Part shown: positions 34,429-44,700 of the stretch, one piece after another | Layout: each line of letters starts with the position of its first letter | Position numbering within the stretch: the stretch's first letter is position 1 | Source of the DNA: Dyadobacter endophyticus | GTDB taxonomy: Bacteria > Bacteroidota > Bacteroidia > Cytophagales > Spirosomataceae | Reading direction: 5' to 3' | Assembly: GCF_014641595.1 (NCBI RefSeq) | Contig: NZ_BMIA01000001.1 | Coordinates: 2,728,426-2,792,425, forward strand | Length of the DNA: 64,000 bases | The notes under the pieces: generated by a model | Database searches by the model: none | Seen by the model: the letters and a program-made list of their open reading frames with translations, nothing else | What the model was told of the DNA's origin: nothing | Made by a program: the position numbers and the translations under genes

Positions 34429-35189
34429 ATTGAAGCGTTAGTAAGGTTCAGAAATATATCTTCCAGGGTTACAGCCGAATGCCCGTGCAAGTTTGGAACT
34501 GCACCGATCCGCAATTGGTATGCTTGATACAGCCCTCCTATCGGCCCTTGAAATAATAGATGGCCGTTATGGATGATCGCGACATCGGTCACCATTTTCT
34601 CCATTTCGCTCAACAAATGGCTCGATACAAAAATCGTTTTACCGTGCTCCTGGCTCAATTCAATGAGCAAGCTGCGGATTTCGCGAATCCCGGCCGGATC
34701 CAGTCCGTTGGTTGGCTCATCCAGGATCAGTAAATCAGGATCGCCAAGCAAGGCCAGCGCAATGCCCAACCGCTGGCGCATGCCCAGCGAGTACCCTTTC
34801 ACTTTTAAAGAGGCATCGTCGGTCAATCCTACCATGCGCAGTACTTTGCCTACCTGGTCACGATCTGCATTGCGTGCAAGCCTGGCGATTTCCAGATTCT
34901 GCTGCCCGGTAAGATGCGGATAAAGGGTCGGTATTTCAATCAAGGCACCTACCCTGCGCAGTATCGACAGCCGGTTACCGTTGATATCCTGGCCAAACAA
35001 GGTTATGCGCTGTTTGCCGGTTTGGATCAAGCCAAGTAACAAACGGATCGTTGTCGTTTTACCGGAACCATTTGGTCCCAGGAATCCAAAAATAGATCCC
35101 GCGGGAACTTGCAGGCTAATATTTTGAAGGACCTGTCGCTCACCGTAAGCATAAGCTAGCCGGTCGGTCTGGATTATATAGGCACTCAT
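34425..35189 (-). CDS. ABC transporter ATP-binding protein
   Basis: 254 residues. Walker A GPNGSGKTT (about 38-46), Q-loop region, signature YSLGMRQRLGIA, Walker B LLILDEPTNGLDP, switch histidine in FVSSHLLSEME. It belongs to the CcmA/BcrA-like export group. ATG 35189 is chosen because the domain begins directly after it; an in-frame start at 35399 would add 70 residues unlike the family. It works with the permease encoded downstream. Confidence 0.94.
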   Translation of the reverse strand: MSAYIIQTDRLAYAYGERQVLQNISLQVPAGSIFGFLGPNGSGKTTTIRLLLGLIQTGKQRITLFGQDINGNRLSILRRVGALIEIPTLYPHLTGQQNLEIARLARNADRDQVGKVLRMVGLTDDASLKVKGYSLGMRQRLGIALALLGDPDLLILDEPTNGLDPAGIREIRSLLIELSQEHGKTIFVSSHLLSEMEKMVTDVAIIHNGHLLFQGPIGGLYQAYQLRIGAVPNLHGHSAVTLEDIFLNLTNASI

Positions 35190-35369
35190 AGCTGTTTGAT
35201 TTTTTGTCAAAAGAAACTGCTGTTTGCTGTATGACAAACCGTAATCCGTAGACCCGGAATCCCTGGCCGCCAAAAATGGATTTATAACCATCATCGGTTT
35301 GAGGGAGCTATAAATGGTGTCTGGCCTTTGGAATTGCCTGTCTGAGGGAAAAACAGAAAAGGCAATGTT

Positions 35370-35386
35370 GTAATTTTGTAAATTAC
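35370..35386. promoter_or_regulatory. Palindrome over the -7 element of the LytS gene
   Basis: 17-bp inverted repeat with arms GTAATTT and AAATTAC. It contains TAATTTTG (35371-35378), a perfect TAnnTTTG, only 13 bp before the ATG at 35391, so the mRNA would be almost leaderless. No -33 element was found at 19 bp. Confidence 0.4.
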
Positions 35387-35390
35387 CCGG

Positions 35391-36425
35391 ATGATGCATA
35401 TCCGACTACAAGACTTGTTTTACCGGCCATTTCCTGCTCGTTTGCCTGTCTGGGTCCATGCTGTGGTCTGGCTGGTGTACTTGATGTTTGTGCTTTACAT
35501 CAATCATTTGCAGGGCCTCGATTTCCTGGTGGGCTATCCGGGCATCTACATTTTTGCCCAGGCGATTATCTTTTATTCCAATTATAACTTTCTCATTCCT
35601 TCGTTACTTGGGGAAAAGAAACTTACCTGGTTTTTACTAATTAATCTTCTGCTCGCTGCCTCTTTGGTTGGCATCTTCATTCCGCTTTATCATGGGCTGC
35701 GTGGCTGGTCGCTGGGGTCGACGTTGGTAGCTTTCCCATTGTCGTACGGGGATCAATTTGTGCTTAGGTTTTTCGAGTTGCTGTTAATGGCGCTGCTGGC
35801 GTGCCTGACCCGATTTGCCGTTGACTGGTTTACTTTTCAGCAAAAAACACGGGATATGGAAAATCTTCAACTAAAAACTGAACTTGCATTCCTTCGCTCC
35901 CAACTCAATCCCCACTTTCTTTTCAACACACTCAACTCCCTGTACGCGCTCGCGATCAGGCAGGCACCCGGCACGCCCGACGGCATTATGCATCTTTCAC
36001 AGCTGATGCGCTATGCTTTATATGAAACTAATGAAGAACGCGTAGCGCTTTCAAAAGAGGTAGAGATGATCGAGAATTTCATCGAATTACAGAAATTGCG
36101 CCTTCCCCTCGACTTCCGCATTGATCTTACGGTCGAGGGAAATGTAAACGAGTGTGTAATAGCGCCGTTCCTGGTGATGCCCTTGATCGAAAATATGTTT
36201 AAACACGGGACTGAATTTGCTTCTATTTCTGTCAAGGTGGCCGAAAACCGCTTAACGCTGGTCACGGTTAACGGAATTCAGCAGCCTGGTGGTTATGAAC
36301 CGGGCGGGATCGGCCTGGCAAATCTTCAAAGACGGCTTTTGCACCTGTACCCCGACAAATATTTCTTTCAGGTTGAAAATAGCGCCCTAGGTTTTCAAGC
36401 TACCCTCACTTTGACTTTAAACTGA
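35391..36425 (+). CDS. LytS-type sensor histidine kinase
   Basis: 344 residues: four membrane helices (about 20-40, 52-70, 80-100, 125-145), a short linker, then a His_kinase domain with the phospho-acceptor in LRSQLNPHFLFNTLNSLY (H175) and a HATPase region with GGIGLANLQRRL. There is no extracytoplasmic sensor domain, so stimuli are probably sensed in the membrane, as in kinases linked to ABC exporters. It is followed 6 bp later by its LytTR regulator and is divergent from the ABC exporter genes. Confidence 0.93.
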   Translation: MMHIRLQDLFYRPFPARLPVWVHAVVWLVYLMFVLYINHLQGLDFLVGYPGIYIFAQAIIFYSNYNFLIPSLLGEKKLTWFLLINLLLAASLVGIFIPLYHGLRGWSLGSTLVAFPLSYGDQFVLRFFELLLMALLACLTRFAVDWFTFQQKTRDMENLQLKTELAFLRSQLNPHFLFNTLNSLYALAIRQAPGTPDGIMHLSQLMRYALYETNEERVALSKEVEMIENFIELQKLRLPLDFRIDLTVEGNVNECVIAPFLVMPLIENMFKHGTEFASISVKVAENRLTLVTVNGIQQPGGYEPGGIGLANLQRRLLHLYPDKYFFQVENSALGFQATLTLTLN

Positions 36426-36431
36426 CACGAT

Positions 36432-37148
36432 ATGAAGATCCGTTGCCTGGTGGTGGACGATGAACGGCTGGCCCTGGAAGTAATGGAAAGCTATATTGAA
36501 AGGGCACCTTTCTTGCAATTGGCGAAACTATGTTCGACGCCGTTGGAAGCGCTTGATTTTTTATCTAGAAATACGGTCGATGTGATCTTTCTGGATATTG
36601 AAATGCCCGGCCTTACCGGTTTGCAATTGCTGCAAACCCTTAAAGCCCCTCCGGCGGTAATCCTGACCACAGCCTATCCACAATTTGCTGTCGATGCATT
36701 TGAACTCAATGCAGTGGATTACCTGCTCAAACCTATACCATTTCCGCGGTTTCTGACAGCTGTTCAAAAAGTCCAGTCGCTCGTATCTGCAAAGGCAGCT
36801 GTAAGTCCTGCACTTGAAAACAGGACAAATGCATCCGCGGGGCCTATGTTTATTAAATCAGGCACAAAGACCGTGCGCATCGACTTTACGGATATCCTTT
36901 TTATCGAAGCCAGGAAGGATCATGTGTTGATTATCACAAAACAGCATAAAATTGCCACGCAGCTTTCAATGGCCACTCTCCTTGAAAAATTACCTGCGGA
37001 GCAATTCCTGAGAGTACACCGGTCATTTATTGTTTCCATTACAAAAATCGAGACGATTGAACGAGGGCGGATACTGATCGAAAAGACGGAAATACCCATT
37101 GGCGAGTTTTACCGCGACGGAGTTAATGAACGCATACGTTTCCAATAG
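36432..37148 (+). CDS. LytTR-type response regulator
   Basis: 238 residues: receiver domain 1-120 with D9/D10 and phospho-acceptor D55 (VIFLDIEMPG), K-containing LLKPI near 105, then a LytTR DNA-binding domain (about 140-236, with FIKSGTKTVRIDFTDILFIEA read across the domain start and FLRVHRSFIVSI). It is the partner of the upstream kinase. LytTR proteins bind direct repeats upstream of their targets; the ABC exporter operon is the nearest candidate. Confidence 0.94.
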   Translation: MKIRCLVVDDERLALEVMESYIERAPFLQLAKLCSTPLEALDFLSRNTVDVIFLDIEMPGLTGLQLLQTLKAPPAVILTTAYPQFAVDAFELNAVDYLLKPIPFPRFLTAVQKVQSLVSAKAAVSPALENRTNASAGPMFIKSGTKTVRIDFTDILFIEARKDHVLIITKQHKIATQLSMATLLEKLPAEQFLRVHRSFIVSITKIETIERGRILIEKTEIPIGEFYRDGVNERIRFQ

Positions 37149-37249
37149 AACTTTGCACGGCGATTCTAACGACCATTTGGCGTGCCGGCCAGGTAGTAGT
37201 CATGCTGTTTTTGCAACTTTTTTAAGCCATCGCTGTCCAATCAGTAGCA

Positions 37250-37855
37250 ATGGATCAGAAAGAACCCCACAGTCCGACCGACCGCATATTGGTAGAAAGA
37301 GTGCTCGGTGGCAACACCAGGGCCTTCGGCATCATCATTAAGAACACAGAAGGACTTGTCGGGCAGATTTTGTTTAGGATGATTTCTAACCGGGAGGAGC
37401 GTGCCGATATTGCTCAGGACATTTACCTGAAAGTCTTTCAAAAGCTCGGCAGCTTTCGTTTTCAGTCAAAGCTCTCGACCTGGATCGCACGAATCGCTTA
37501 TAATACTTGCGTTAATCAACTTGAAAAAAACAAAACACTGGCTACCGCAAACTACTATGAAATACCAATTGAAAACGACGGTGAAAACCAGGCTAACCGA
37601 CCCGAATTCGCAGACCCTGGCGATCTCGAAGAGAACCTGATGGGTGCCGAATTCAACGGCCTGCTTCAATTAGAGATCGAAAGGCTTCCTGCGATCTACA
37701 AATTACTGGTCACCCTTTACCATCATCAGGAGCTGAGCTACTCGGAGATCGCACAGATCGTCGCCTTGCCGGAGGGGACAGTCAAAAGCTACCTTTTCAG
37801 AGCACGAAAAATGTTGAGAGAGCAGTTACAAGCCATTTATAACAAAGGTTTATGA
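37250..37855 (+). CDS. RNA polymerase sigma-70 factor, RpoE-like
   Basis: 201 residues. Region 2: ERADIAQDIYLKVFQKLGSF with FQSKLSTWIARIAYNTCVNQL (about 45-95). Region 4: LSYSEIAQIVALPEGTVKSYLFRARKML (about 160-190). Unlike the three SusC-linked sigma factors it is followed by a zinc-finger-type anti-sigma gene with a four-base overlap rather than by FecR. It likely responds to an envelope stress. Confidence 0.93.
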   Translation: MDQKEPHSPTDRILVERVLGGNTRAFGIIIKNTEGLVGQILFRMISNREERADIAQDIYLKVFQKLGSFRFQSKLSTWIARIAYNTCVNQLEKNKTLATANYYEIPIENDGENQANRPEFADPGDLEENLMGAEFNGLLQLEIERLPAIYKLLVTLYHHQELSYSEIAQIVALPEGTVKSYLFRARKMLREQLQAIYNKGL

Positions 37856-38337
37856 AAAAAGAGGGCCATTTATCGGATACTGAAATCCAGCAATATGCTT
37901 TGGGCGAATCAAGGATCGCTCATACCTTAACGAGCCATATCGAGCATTGTCCTCAATGTTCCGCTTATGTCAAATTCTACCGGGAAATAGCGCGAAACCT
38001 GTCTTCGCCCACGGCGGAAGTCTTTGATTTTGAGCTTGCGCCACTAGTATTGGCCAAGCTTCCGGCGAAAAGGGCCAGAAAAGCAAATGAATTGGTATTC
38101 GTTATTTGCATATCTGCGATCGGCATGGTAGCCGGCACCGGCCTATTCTGGTATCTCAATGCCGGACTGCTAAGTAAAATACCATCCAACAACAGCGCGA
38201 TCATCTGTGGCTTTCTGCTGACCTGCGGTTTGCTATTTTCTTTCCTGACGACAAATCTGCGAAGGGAGTACATTCTCAAAATCCGGCAGCTCGCCGGCTC
38301 GGGACATTTGCAACAATATCCGGATGCGGCGGTCTAA
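37852..38337 (+). CDS. Membrane anti-sigma factor with zinc-binding motif
   Basis: 161 residues. The N-terminus carries H-x3-C-x2-C (HIEHCPQC, about residues 31-38), the ZAS motif of zinc-binding anti-sigma factors. Two membrane helices follow (about 82-102 and 115-135). It overlaps the sigma gene at ATGA and should hold that sigma at the membrane. The C-terminal part is short and cytoplasmic, with no extracytoplasmic sensor, which is unlike FecR or RseA. Confidence 0.85.
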   Translation: MKKEGHLSDTEIQQYALGESRIAHTLTSHIEHCPQCSAYVKFYREIARNLSSPTAEVFDFELAPLVLAKLPAKRARKANELVFVICISAIGMVAGTGLFWYLNAGLLSKIPSNNSAIICGFLLTCGLLFSFLTTNLRREYILKIRQLAGSGHLQQYPDAAV

Positions 38338-38358
38338 TCTGTAAACGGCTAAATAAAC

Positions 38359-38781
38359 ATGAAAAAGCGCATATTAACCCTATTCATAGCACTGCTTCCC
38401 GCCTTGGCGAGCGCGCAAACATCAAAAAGTACCTACATTGATCGTGACCAGATTGCGCTCGGGGTAACAGTCCTGCTAATTGCTTTTATACTCGTGTTCC
38501 TGTTAGAACTAACCAACCGCTATTTTCAATACCGCCTCAGAGAGAAAGTCCTTGAATCCGGCGTGACCGAGCAGCTGGCAGCACTTTTATTGAAATCAGA
38601 TCGTCGGGAAAACTTGCAGGCTTGCATCAAATGGCTCGCTATTTTCCTGGGTTTGGCTTTGGGCTTTACCATAATTGCACTTACAAACCCTCCCGTTTGG
38701 GCCGCATTGGCTGCTTTGTCGCTATGCCTATCGGTAAGCTTTATGGGCTACTACATTTTTCTAAAGAGAGCTGATCATTAA
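38359..38781 (+). CDS. Small membrane protein of unknown function
   Basis: 140 residues with a signal-like N-terminus (MKKRILTLFIALLPALASAQ), then a membrane helix (about 33-52), a cytoplasmic basic segment, and two more helices (about 88-108 and 112-134). It is not recognised. Its place between the anti-sigma gene (21 bp upstream) and the S41 protease gene (21 bp downstream) suggests it is part of the same sigma-controlled operon. Confidence 0.75.
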   Translation: MKKRILTLFIALLPALASAQTSKSTYIDRDQIALGVTVLLIAFILVFLLELTNRYFQYRLREKVLESGVTEQLAALLLKSDRRENLQACIKWLAIFLGLALGFTIIALTNPPVWAALAALSLCLSVSFMGYYIFLKRADH

Positions 38782-38802
38782 TTCATTATAAATCAATCAA
38801 CC

Positions 38803-40194
38803 ATGACGCATCCGAAACTACCCATTCTATGGGAACGGGTTCTTATTGCCTTTGCCTTACTGTTGCTGCTGAGTATCAGAGGTGCGATTGGCCAGTCAAA
38901 AACGGAATCCGATTTTGACCGGCTGATGGAAACATCACAGCTTCGCGATGATTTTCAATCTTTTCGAACGGCATTAAGCCAACATCATCCCGACATGTAC
39001 CGCTACCGGCCTGAGGAATCTTTAAACCAACTGCTGGACAGCTGTCAGGCAAGCATTAGCGGTCCGATGAGCCTGATTAGGTTCAACAATCTGATTCGGT
39101 TTGCAGTCAGCGCCCTTGAATGCGGGCATACGAGCGGCAGTCTGCCCGGCGAAATAATGGAAAGCTACGCAGCGGGCGTACCGATGTTTCCGCTAAAAGT
39201 CTGGTTTGCAGATGGCCACGCGTTTGTGCTTTGCAGCAAGGATGAAAATGCACCGGCAGGATCAGAAATCCTATCGATCGACGGAGAGCCTATTGAAAAT
39301 ATCCGCCGGAAACTCATGCTATACTTGCCCTCGGACGGAAAAATTGAGACGAAGAAAAACGCTACGCTGAATAACGACGCATTTCTGTTCCTGTACAACT
39401 TCATCTATGGCGTTAAAGCGACTTATAGGGTGAGTTTAGCAGCGGCAGGCGGTAATCCGCGGGAGGTCACCCTGAAATCAGCAAAATTTGAAAACACGCT
39501 TTGCCCGGCATATAAAACCGGCAGCAATGCCAGGCCGCTTGAAATTACCTACCCCGGCGACTCACTGGCCTTGCTAACCATCCGTACATTCAGCAAGCAA
39601 AGAATTAACGATGCCAATCAGGATTTTCCGGCCTTTTTGGAAACCGCATTTCAGGAACTGCAACAGAGAAAAATAACGCGCCTGATCATCGATTTGCGGG
39701 GAAACGGTGGAGGTGATGATATTTACGGCGCATTACTGTATTCTTACCTGACCGTTGAGCCATTCCGATATTTTTTGGCGCTTCAATCCAGGTCCAAGCC
39801 GGTCATGACTGCCAACGACCACCCGGGACTTGCTGTCCAGCAACCTGCCAAAATCCATTTTCAGCAGAAAGTATTTGTACTCATCGACGGGCGGACATTT
39901 TCTACCGCAGCTGACTTTTGCGCCATCGCCCGCAGCAACGGCAGGGCAATCTTCATCGGTGAAGAGACCGGCGGAGGTTATGAGGGCAATAACTCGGGAG
40001 GAACCGTGAGGGTAACCCTGCCCTATTCGAGCATTCAAATAGCCGTACCCACAGTCAGGTACGCTAATGCAGTGAAACCAGCCAAACTGCACGGACGGGG
40101 CATTATTCCAGAATACGCTGTCACCGCTACCATTTCCGATATGCTCGAAGGCCGGGACCCTCAGCTCCAAAAGGCATTTGAAAACCACCAATAA
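38803..40194 (+). CDS. S41 family peptidase (C-terminal-processing-like), exported
   Basis: 463 residues. A signal anchor lies near 14-31. An N-terminal helical region (40-125) is followed by a PDZ-like part (about 130-175, SEILSIDGEPI) and the S41 core with DLRGNGGG (297-304), LIDGRTFSTAADF (nucleophile Ser367) and GEETGGG (386-392). The catalytic lysine/glutamate partners were not located with certainty. It probably cleaves or senses misfolded envelope proteins. As the last gene of the sigma/anti-sigma operon it may be a sigma target. Confidence 0.87.
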   Translation: MTHPKLPILWERVLIAFALLLLLSIRGAIGQSKTESDFDRLMETSQLRDDFQSFRTALSQHHPDMYRYRPEESLNQLLDSCQASISGPMSLIRFNNLIRFAVSALECGHTSGSLPGEIMESYAAGVPMFPLKVWFADGHAFVLCSKDENAPAGSEILSIDGEPIENIRRKLMLYLPSDGKIETKKNATLNNDAFLFLYNFIYGVKATYRVSLAAAGGNPREVTLKSAKFENTLCPAYKTGSNARPLEITYPGDSLALLTIRTFSKQRINDANQDFPAFLETAFQELQQRKITRLIIDLRGNGGGDDIYGALLYSYLTVEPFRYFLALQSRSKPVMTANDHPGLAVQQPAKIHFQQKVFVLIDGRTFSTAADFCAIARSNGRAIFIGEETGGGYEGNNSGGTVRVTLPYSSIQIAVPTVRYANAVKPAKLHGRGIIPEYAVTATISDMLEGRDPQLQKAFENHQ

Positions 40195-40203
40195 CAACCA
40201 AAC

Positions 40204-40226
40204 AAATATTTGATTTTCAAATATTT
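40204..40226. terminator. AT-rich hairpin between convergent genes
   Basis: Perfect 10-bp arms (AAATATTTGA and complement) around TTT, in the 51-bp gap between the S41 gene and the convergent DUF1501 gene. It is a possible bidirectional terminator. Confidence 0.5.
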
Positions 40227-40245
40227 AACTAAACAAAGCAACAGG

Positions 40246-41730
40246 TCACGTCAGGATCTCGTTCACCACCCTGCCGTGAACATCCGTAAGGCGAAATCTC
40301 CTGCCCTGGTACTTGTACACGAGTTGTTCGTGATCAACGCCCAGCAAGTGCAGCAGGGTAGCCTGAAAATCATGAACATGTACAGGATCCTTGATAATGT
40401 TGTAGCTAAAATCATCCGTCTGACCATAACTGAACCCGGCTTTCACCCCGGCTCCTGCCATCCACATCGTAAAGCATCTCGGGTGATGGTCGCGGCCATA
40501 GTCGCTGGCTGTGAGTTTGCCTTGTGAATATACGGTCCTGCCGAATTCGCCGCCCCAGACAACGAGCGTGTCTTCAAGCATTCCACGGCGCTTCAGATCC
40601 ACGATCAGCCCCGCGGTTGCGCGGTCGACCTGCTTGCATTGATTAGCCATTCCTTTGGGTAATGACCCATGGTGGTCCCATCCCTGGTGATACAACTGAA
40701 CAAACCGCACGTCCTTTTCCAGCAGCTTCCTCGCCAGCAGGCAATTGGCGGCATAGGTTCCTTTATCGCGGCTGTCGGGCCCGTACAACTCAAATACCTC
40801 GTCCGGCTCACCGGCCGTATCCATCACTTCCGGCACCGAAGTCTGCATCCGGAAAGCCATTTCATACTGCGAAATGCGCGCATTTACTTCCGGGTCGCCC
40901 CAGCTTTCATTCTGCATCCGGTTGAGCTCGGTAAGGTAGCCGAGCATCTTTTCCCGGTCAGAGCCATCATAGCCTTCGGGGTTATTCAAAAATAGCACGG
41001 GGTCTTTACCGGAGCGAAATTGTACGCCCTGATGTTCTGATGGCAGAAAGCCGTTTCCCCACAATCGCGCGTAGAGCGGCTGATCTTTCGATGCGTTTTT
41101 AGAGACCAGCACAATGAATGCCGGCAAATTCTGGTTTTCGGACCCCAGGCCGTAGCTCACCCATGAGCCGATCGACGGCCTGCCGGGCAACTGGTGCCCG
41201 GTTTGAAAAAATGTGATCGCAGGATCGTGGTTGATCTGCTCGGTAAAAAGGGATTTTACAATGCAAAGCTCGTCCACAACCTGCGCTGTGTAAGGTAACA
41301 ACTCACTTACCCAGGCCCCGGATTTCCCGTATTGCCCGAATTTGTAAAGCGAGGGTGCAATGGGCAGATTTGCCTGATTGGCGCTCATCCCGGTAAGGCG
41401 TTGGCCGCCACGGACCGAATCGGGGAGCCCCTTGCCCAGCATGTTGGCCAGCTTCGGTTTGTAATCGAAGGTTTCGAACTGCGACGGCCCTCCCGCCATA
41501 AACAGGTATACCACCCGTTTCGCTTTGGGAGCCACCTGCTGTCTGATCGACTCCAACGTCTTTTCGCTCATGGGTGCGCTCTGGGCCGTATTTGATAGAA
41601 GGTTGCCCAGCGCGAGCGCGCCCAGGCCTGAGGCCGTTCGCAGAAAAAAAGCCCGTCTGTCCAATTTTTGGTTCAAATCCGCCAGGTCCGGTGTGTGCAT
41701 TCGGAATGGTTCGTCGTGATGTGCTGTCAT
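40246..41730 (-). CDS. DUF1501 family exported protein (locus 2)
   Basis: 494 residues. A Tat-like signal, DRRAFFLRTASGLGALALG (about 22-40), precedes a DUF1501 domain, which has an alkaline-phosphatase/sulfatase-like fold. Segments seen: VYLFMAGGPSQFETFDYKP, GGQRLTGMSANQ, DHHPRCFTMWMAGAGVKAG and, near the C-terminus, LLHLLGVDHEQL. The enzymatic activity of DUF1501 is not established. It lies 5 bp downstream of the DUF1553 gene, as in many Planctomycetes and some Bacteroidota, so the two act together. ATG 41730 is preferred to the ORF start at 41853 because the signal follows. Confidence 0.88.
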   Translation of the reverse strand: MTAHHDEPFRMHTPDLADLNQKLDRRAFFLRTASGLGALALGNLLSNTAQSAPMSEKTLESIRQQVAPKAKRVVYLFMAGGPSQFETFDYKPKLANMLGKGLPDSVRGGQRLTGMSANQANLPIAPSLYKFGQYGKSGAWVSELLPYTAQVVDELCIVKSLFTEQINHDPAITFFQTGHQLPGRPSIGSWVSYGLGSENQNLPAFIVLVSKNASKDQPLYARLWGNGFLPSEHQGVQFRSGKDPVLFLNNPEGYDGSDREKMLGYLTELNRMQNESWGDPEVNARISQYEMAFRMQTSVPEVMDTAGEPDEVFELYGPDSRDKGTYAANCLLARKLLEKDVRFVQLYHQGWDHHGSLPKGMANQCKQVDRATAGLIVDLKRRGMLEDTLVVWGGEFGRTVYSQGKLTASDYGRDHHPRCFTMWMAGAGVKAGFSYGQTDDFSYNIIKDPVHVHDFQATLLHLLGVDHEQLVYKYQGRRFRLTDVHGRVVNEILT

Positions 41731-41735
41731 ACCCT

Positions 41736-44700
41736 TTATCTTTTGGTTAATGTGGCATCTGAGTTTAAAATAGTGATCGCTACCACCGCATTTGCGGCCA
41801 CAGCGGCTGCGTCCAGCGACGAGTCGGGCACGTACATGCCCGATTTCAGCCATCCTTTCGATTTTTCAGGATGCGACCTGAATTTATCCAACTCCATTTT
41901 TCGCAGCTTTTCAAGTACGGTTACTTCTCTTTGCTGCGGGGTTCTCCCGGTGAGTTTACGGTAGGTTTGCACGATCGCCGCACCGGTATCCTGCACTTTC
42001 GCCATTTGCTCGCCGATTACCTTGGCCGCTTCCAGGAAAGTAGGGTCGTTTAACGTCACCAGGGCCTGCAAAGGCGTATTCGTCCGCTGGCGCCTTACAA
42101 TGCAGCTACTGCGCGAAGATGCGTCGAATGTCGCGAGTGTGGGGTTGGGTACTGAGCGTTTTACAATTACATACACGCTTCTGCGGTAGACTTCATCGGT
42201 GGTATCGGCCTTGTAAGTCATGCTGTTGATCTCCCACAAGCCCTCCGGCTGGTAAGGTTTGATGCTCCTTCCCCCGATTTTCGGGTTCAAAAGCCCGCTT
42301 GCTGCCAGCGCATTGTCACGGATCATTTCAGCCGAAAGCCTTGCCGACGGGCCTCTTGCCAAAAGCTGGTTATCAGGGTCTTTTTCCAAAAGTTCACGAC
42401 TTGTATGGGAGTCCTGCCGGTAAGCCCTGGACATGACCATCAGCTTCACCAACCGTTTCACATCCCAGGCGTAGTCCTGTTGAAACGTCACAGCCAGCCA
42501 GTCGAGCAGTTCGGGATTGCTCGGCAGCGCGCCCTGGTTACCAAAATCCTCTGCCGTTTTTACCAGTCCCACACCAAAGAAATTCTGCCAGTAGCGGTTC
42601 ACGGCTACCCGGGCGGTCAACGGGTTGTCGTTGCTGGTGAGCCATTTTGCCAGTCCCAATCTGTTTTTAGGTAAACTGTCGGGGAATGCGAGGATCGCAG
42701 TCGGGGTATTTGGGAAAACCTCTTCGGCGGGCATATCATACTGGCCTCGTTGAAGCAGAAAGCTCTTTTTAGGTTTTGGCATTTCCTGCATGACCATCAC
42801 TTCATTCACATTCCGGATCGAATCGTCGAATGCCCTGCGAAGGCGAAGGAGCTCCTCCCTTTCGATCTGCATTCCCGCATCTATAACCTGACGATAGTAT
42901 GCCTGCAATGCTTCTTTTTCATTATCATTAAGGTTTGCCTCACTTTTGCCGGCCAGGCTCGCCCAACTCGATTTGCCGGCCAATATGCGCACTTCATAGG
43001 GCGTCAGTTCCCGGTTGTATACGGCTATATCGTCCGCCCTCCCACCTTTGAAGCCCTGCCCGCGCCACCAGCCTCCGATCTGCAGCGCCGGTTCATTTTT
43101 CTGATAAAAGATAATGTCTTTGTAGAGCTGGTCGACTACTGTTTCCATGGGCGCCTCCACGCCGTCCTGGTACAGCCGGAAACCCCGGGCGGTTGACGAG
43201 CCATCGTAAGTCATGGTCAGGTGTACCCATTTCTCACGCGGTACGGGCTGGCGGCTGTGGCGGGTAATCGCATTGGAGGGTGCGGTGTGCGCCATGCTAA
43301 TTTCCAGCAAATTGTTCTTCATCAAGAGATGATAGCCCTTGAAATTGAATAAACGCTCCGCATTACCTTTATGAAAGATAACCCCTTCCTTGAAATCTTT
43401 GGGGAACCAGGCCCATATACCCACCGAAAAAGGTTCCGACTTGCGGAAGACCCCTACATCTTTGAGATCCGCGTAGCTGTCCCCATTCAATACAAGCACC
43501 TGCCCGCGCGCAGTCTTTTCAAATACGGGCCTATCCTTGTCTCCTGCGTCCCGCTTCATCAAACCCTTTTGCGCTTTATTGATGCTGTTGGAAAGAGAGT
43601 CTTCAAAATCATAAAGCCCCTGTAAGCCCGCTTTGGGAGTAGTCTCTCCCGCAAGTTTTTGATAATCCCCCGAAGCAAGCCATTGCTGAAAACCGGTAGA
43701 CGTATTTGCTCCCGACAACTTCGCCTCTTTTTCCGAAATAGCCGAACGCATAAATTGCATCAGCTTTTCCTGCTTTTCATTGGGAAGCATCAGGGTCGGC
43801 GTCGGCAAGTCGTCATTCAGGGAGATTTGTCCCGCTTCCCGTACATTGTTAAAAAAACTGAACAGCTCATAGTAGTTTTTATGGGAAACCGGGTCGTACT
43901 TGTGGTCATGGCAGCGTGCGCAACCCAGTGAGATCGCCATAAATGCGTCCCCTACCGTATTGGTCCGGTCCATCACATATTCTGTCTGAAATTCCTCCTC
44001 CACAATACCCCCTTCCATATTCTGCTGATGCAGCCGGTTAAAAGCGGTGGCAATGAGCATATCCCTGGTGGGGGCACTATTTCCCGGCCCTTTCATGAGA
44101 TCCCCCGCAAGTTGCAGGTGAATAAAGTCGCTGTAACGCATATTCTGGTTGAAGGAGCGGATCACCCAGTCGCGGTAGGGTGACATGTCTCGCAGGCGGT
44201 CGGTCGAGTACCCGTGCGAATCCGCAAACCGGGCCGCATCGAGCCAGTCGGCAGCCATTCTTTCCCCGTAATGGGCGGAAGCCAGGAGCCTGTCCACCTG
44301 CTTTTCATATGCATTCGGGGCTTTATCCGCCACAAAAGCATCCAATTGCTCAATCGTCGGTGGAAGGCCGGTAATATCCAGCGAGAGCCTTCGGAGCAGC
44401 AGTTCTTTGTCGGCCTCGGCCGCGGGCCGGAGCCCTTCCCTTTCAAGCCCCGCCAGTATGAAATTATCAATGGGGTTAGCTACCGCTTCATCGCCAGATT
44501 TTACAGCTGGGACCGGCGATTTCTGCGGTTTGACGAATGCCCAATGCGGTTTATATTCGGCCCCATCCTTAATCCACTTCATCAATACGGCTTTTTCGCG
44601 CGCGTCCAGCGTCAGGTGCGATTGGGGTGTAGGCATTCTGAAATCGGGATCATCGGAAAGAATACGGTGGACGACCTCACTCTTGGCCCAGTCACCTGGC

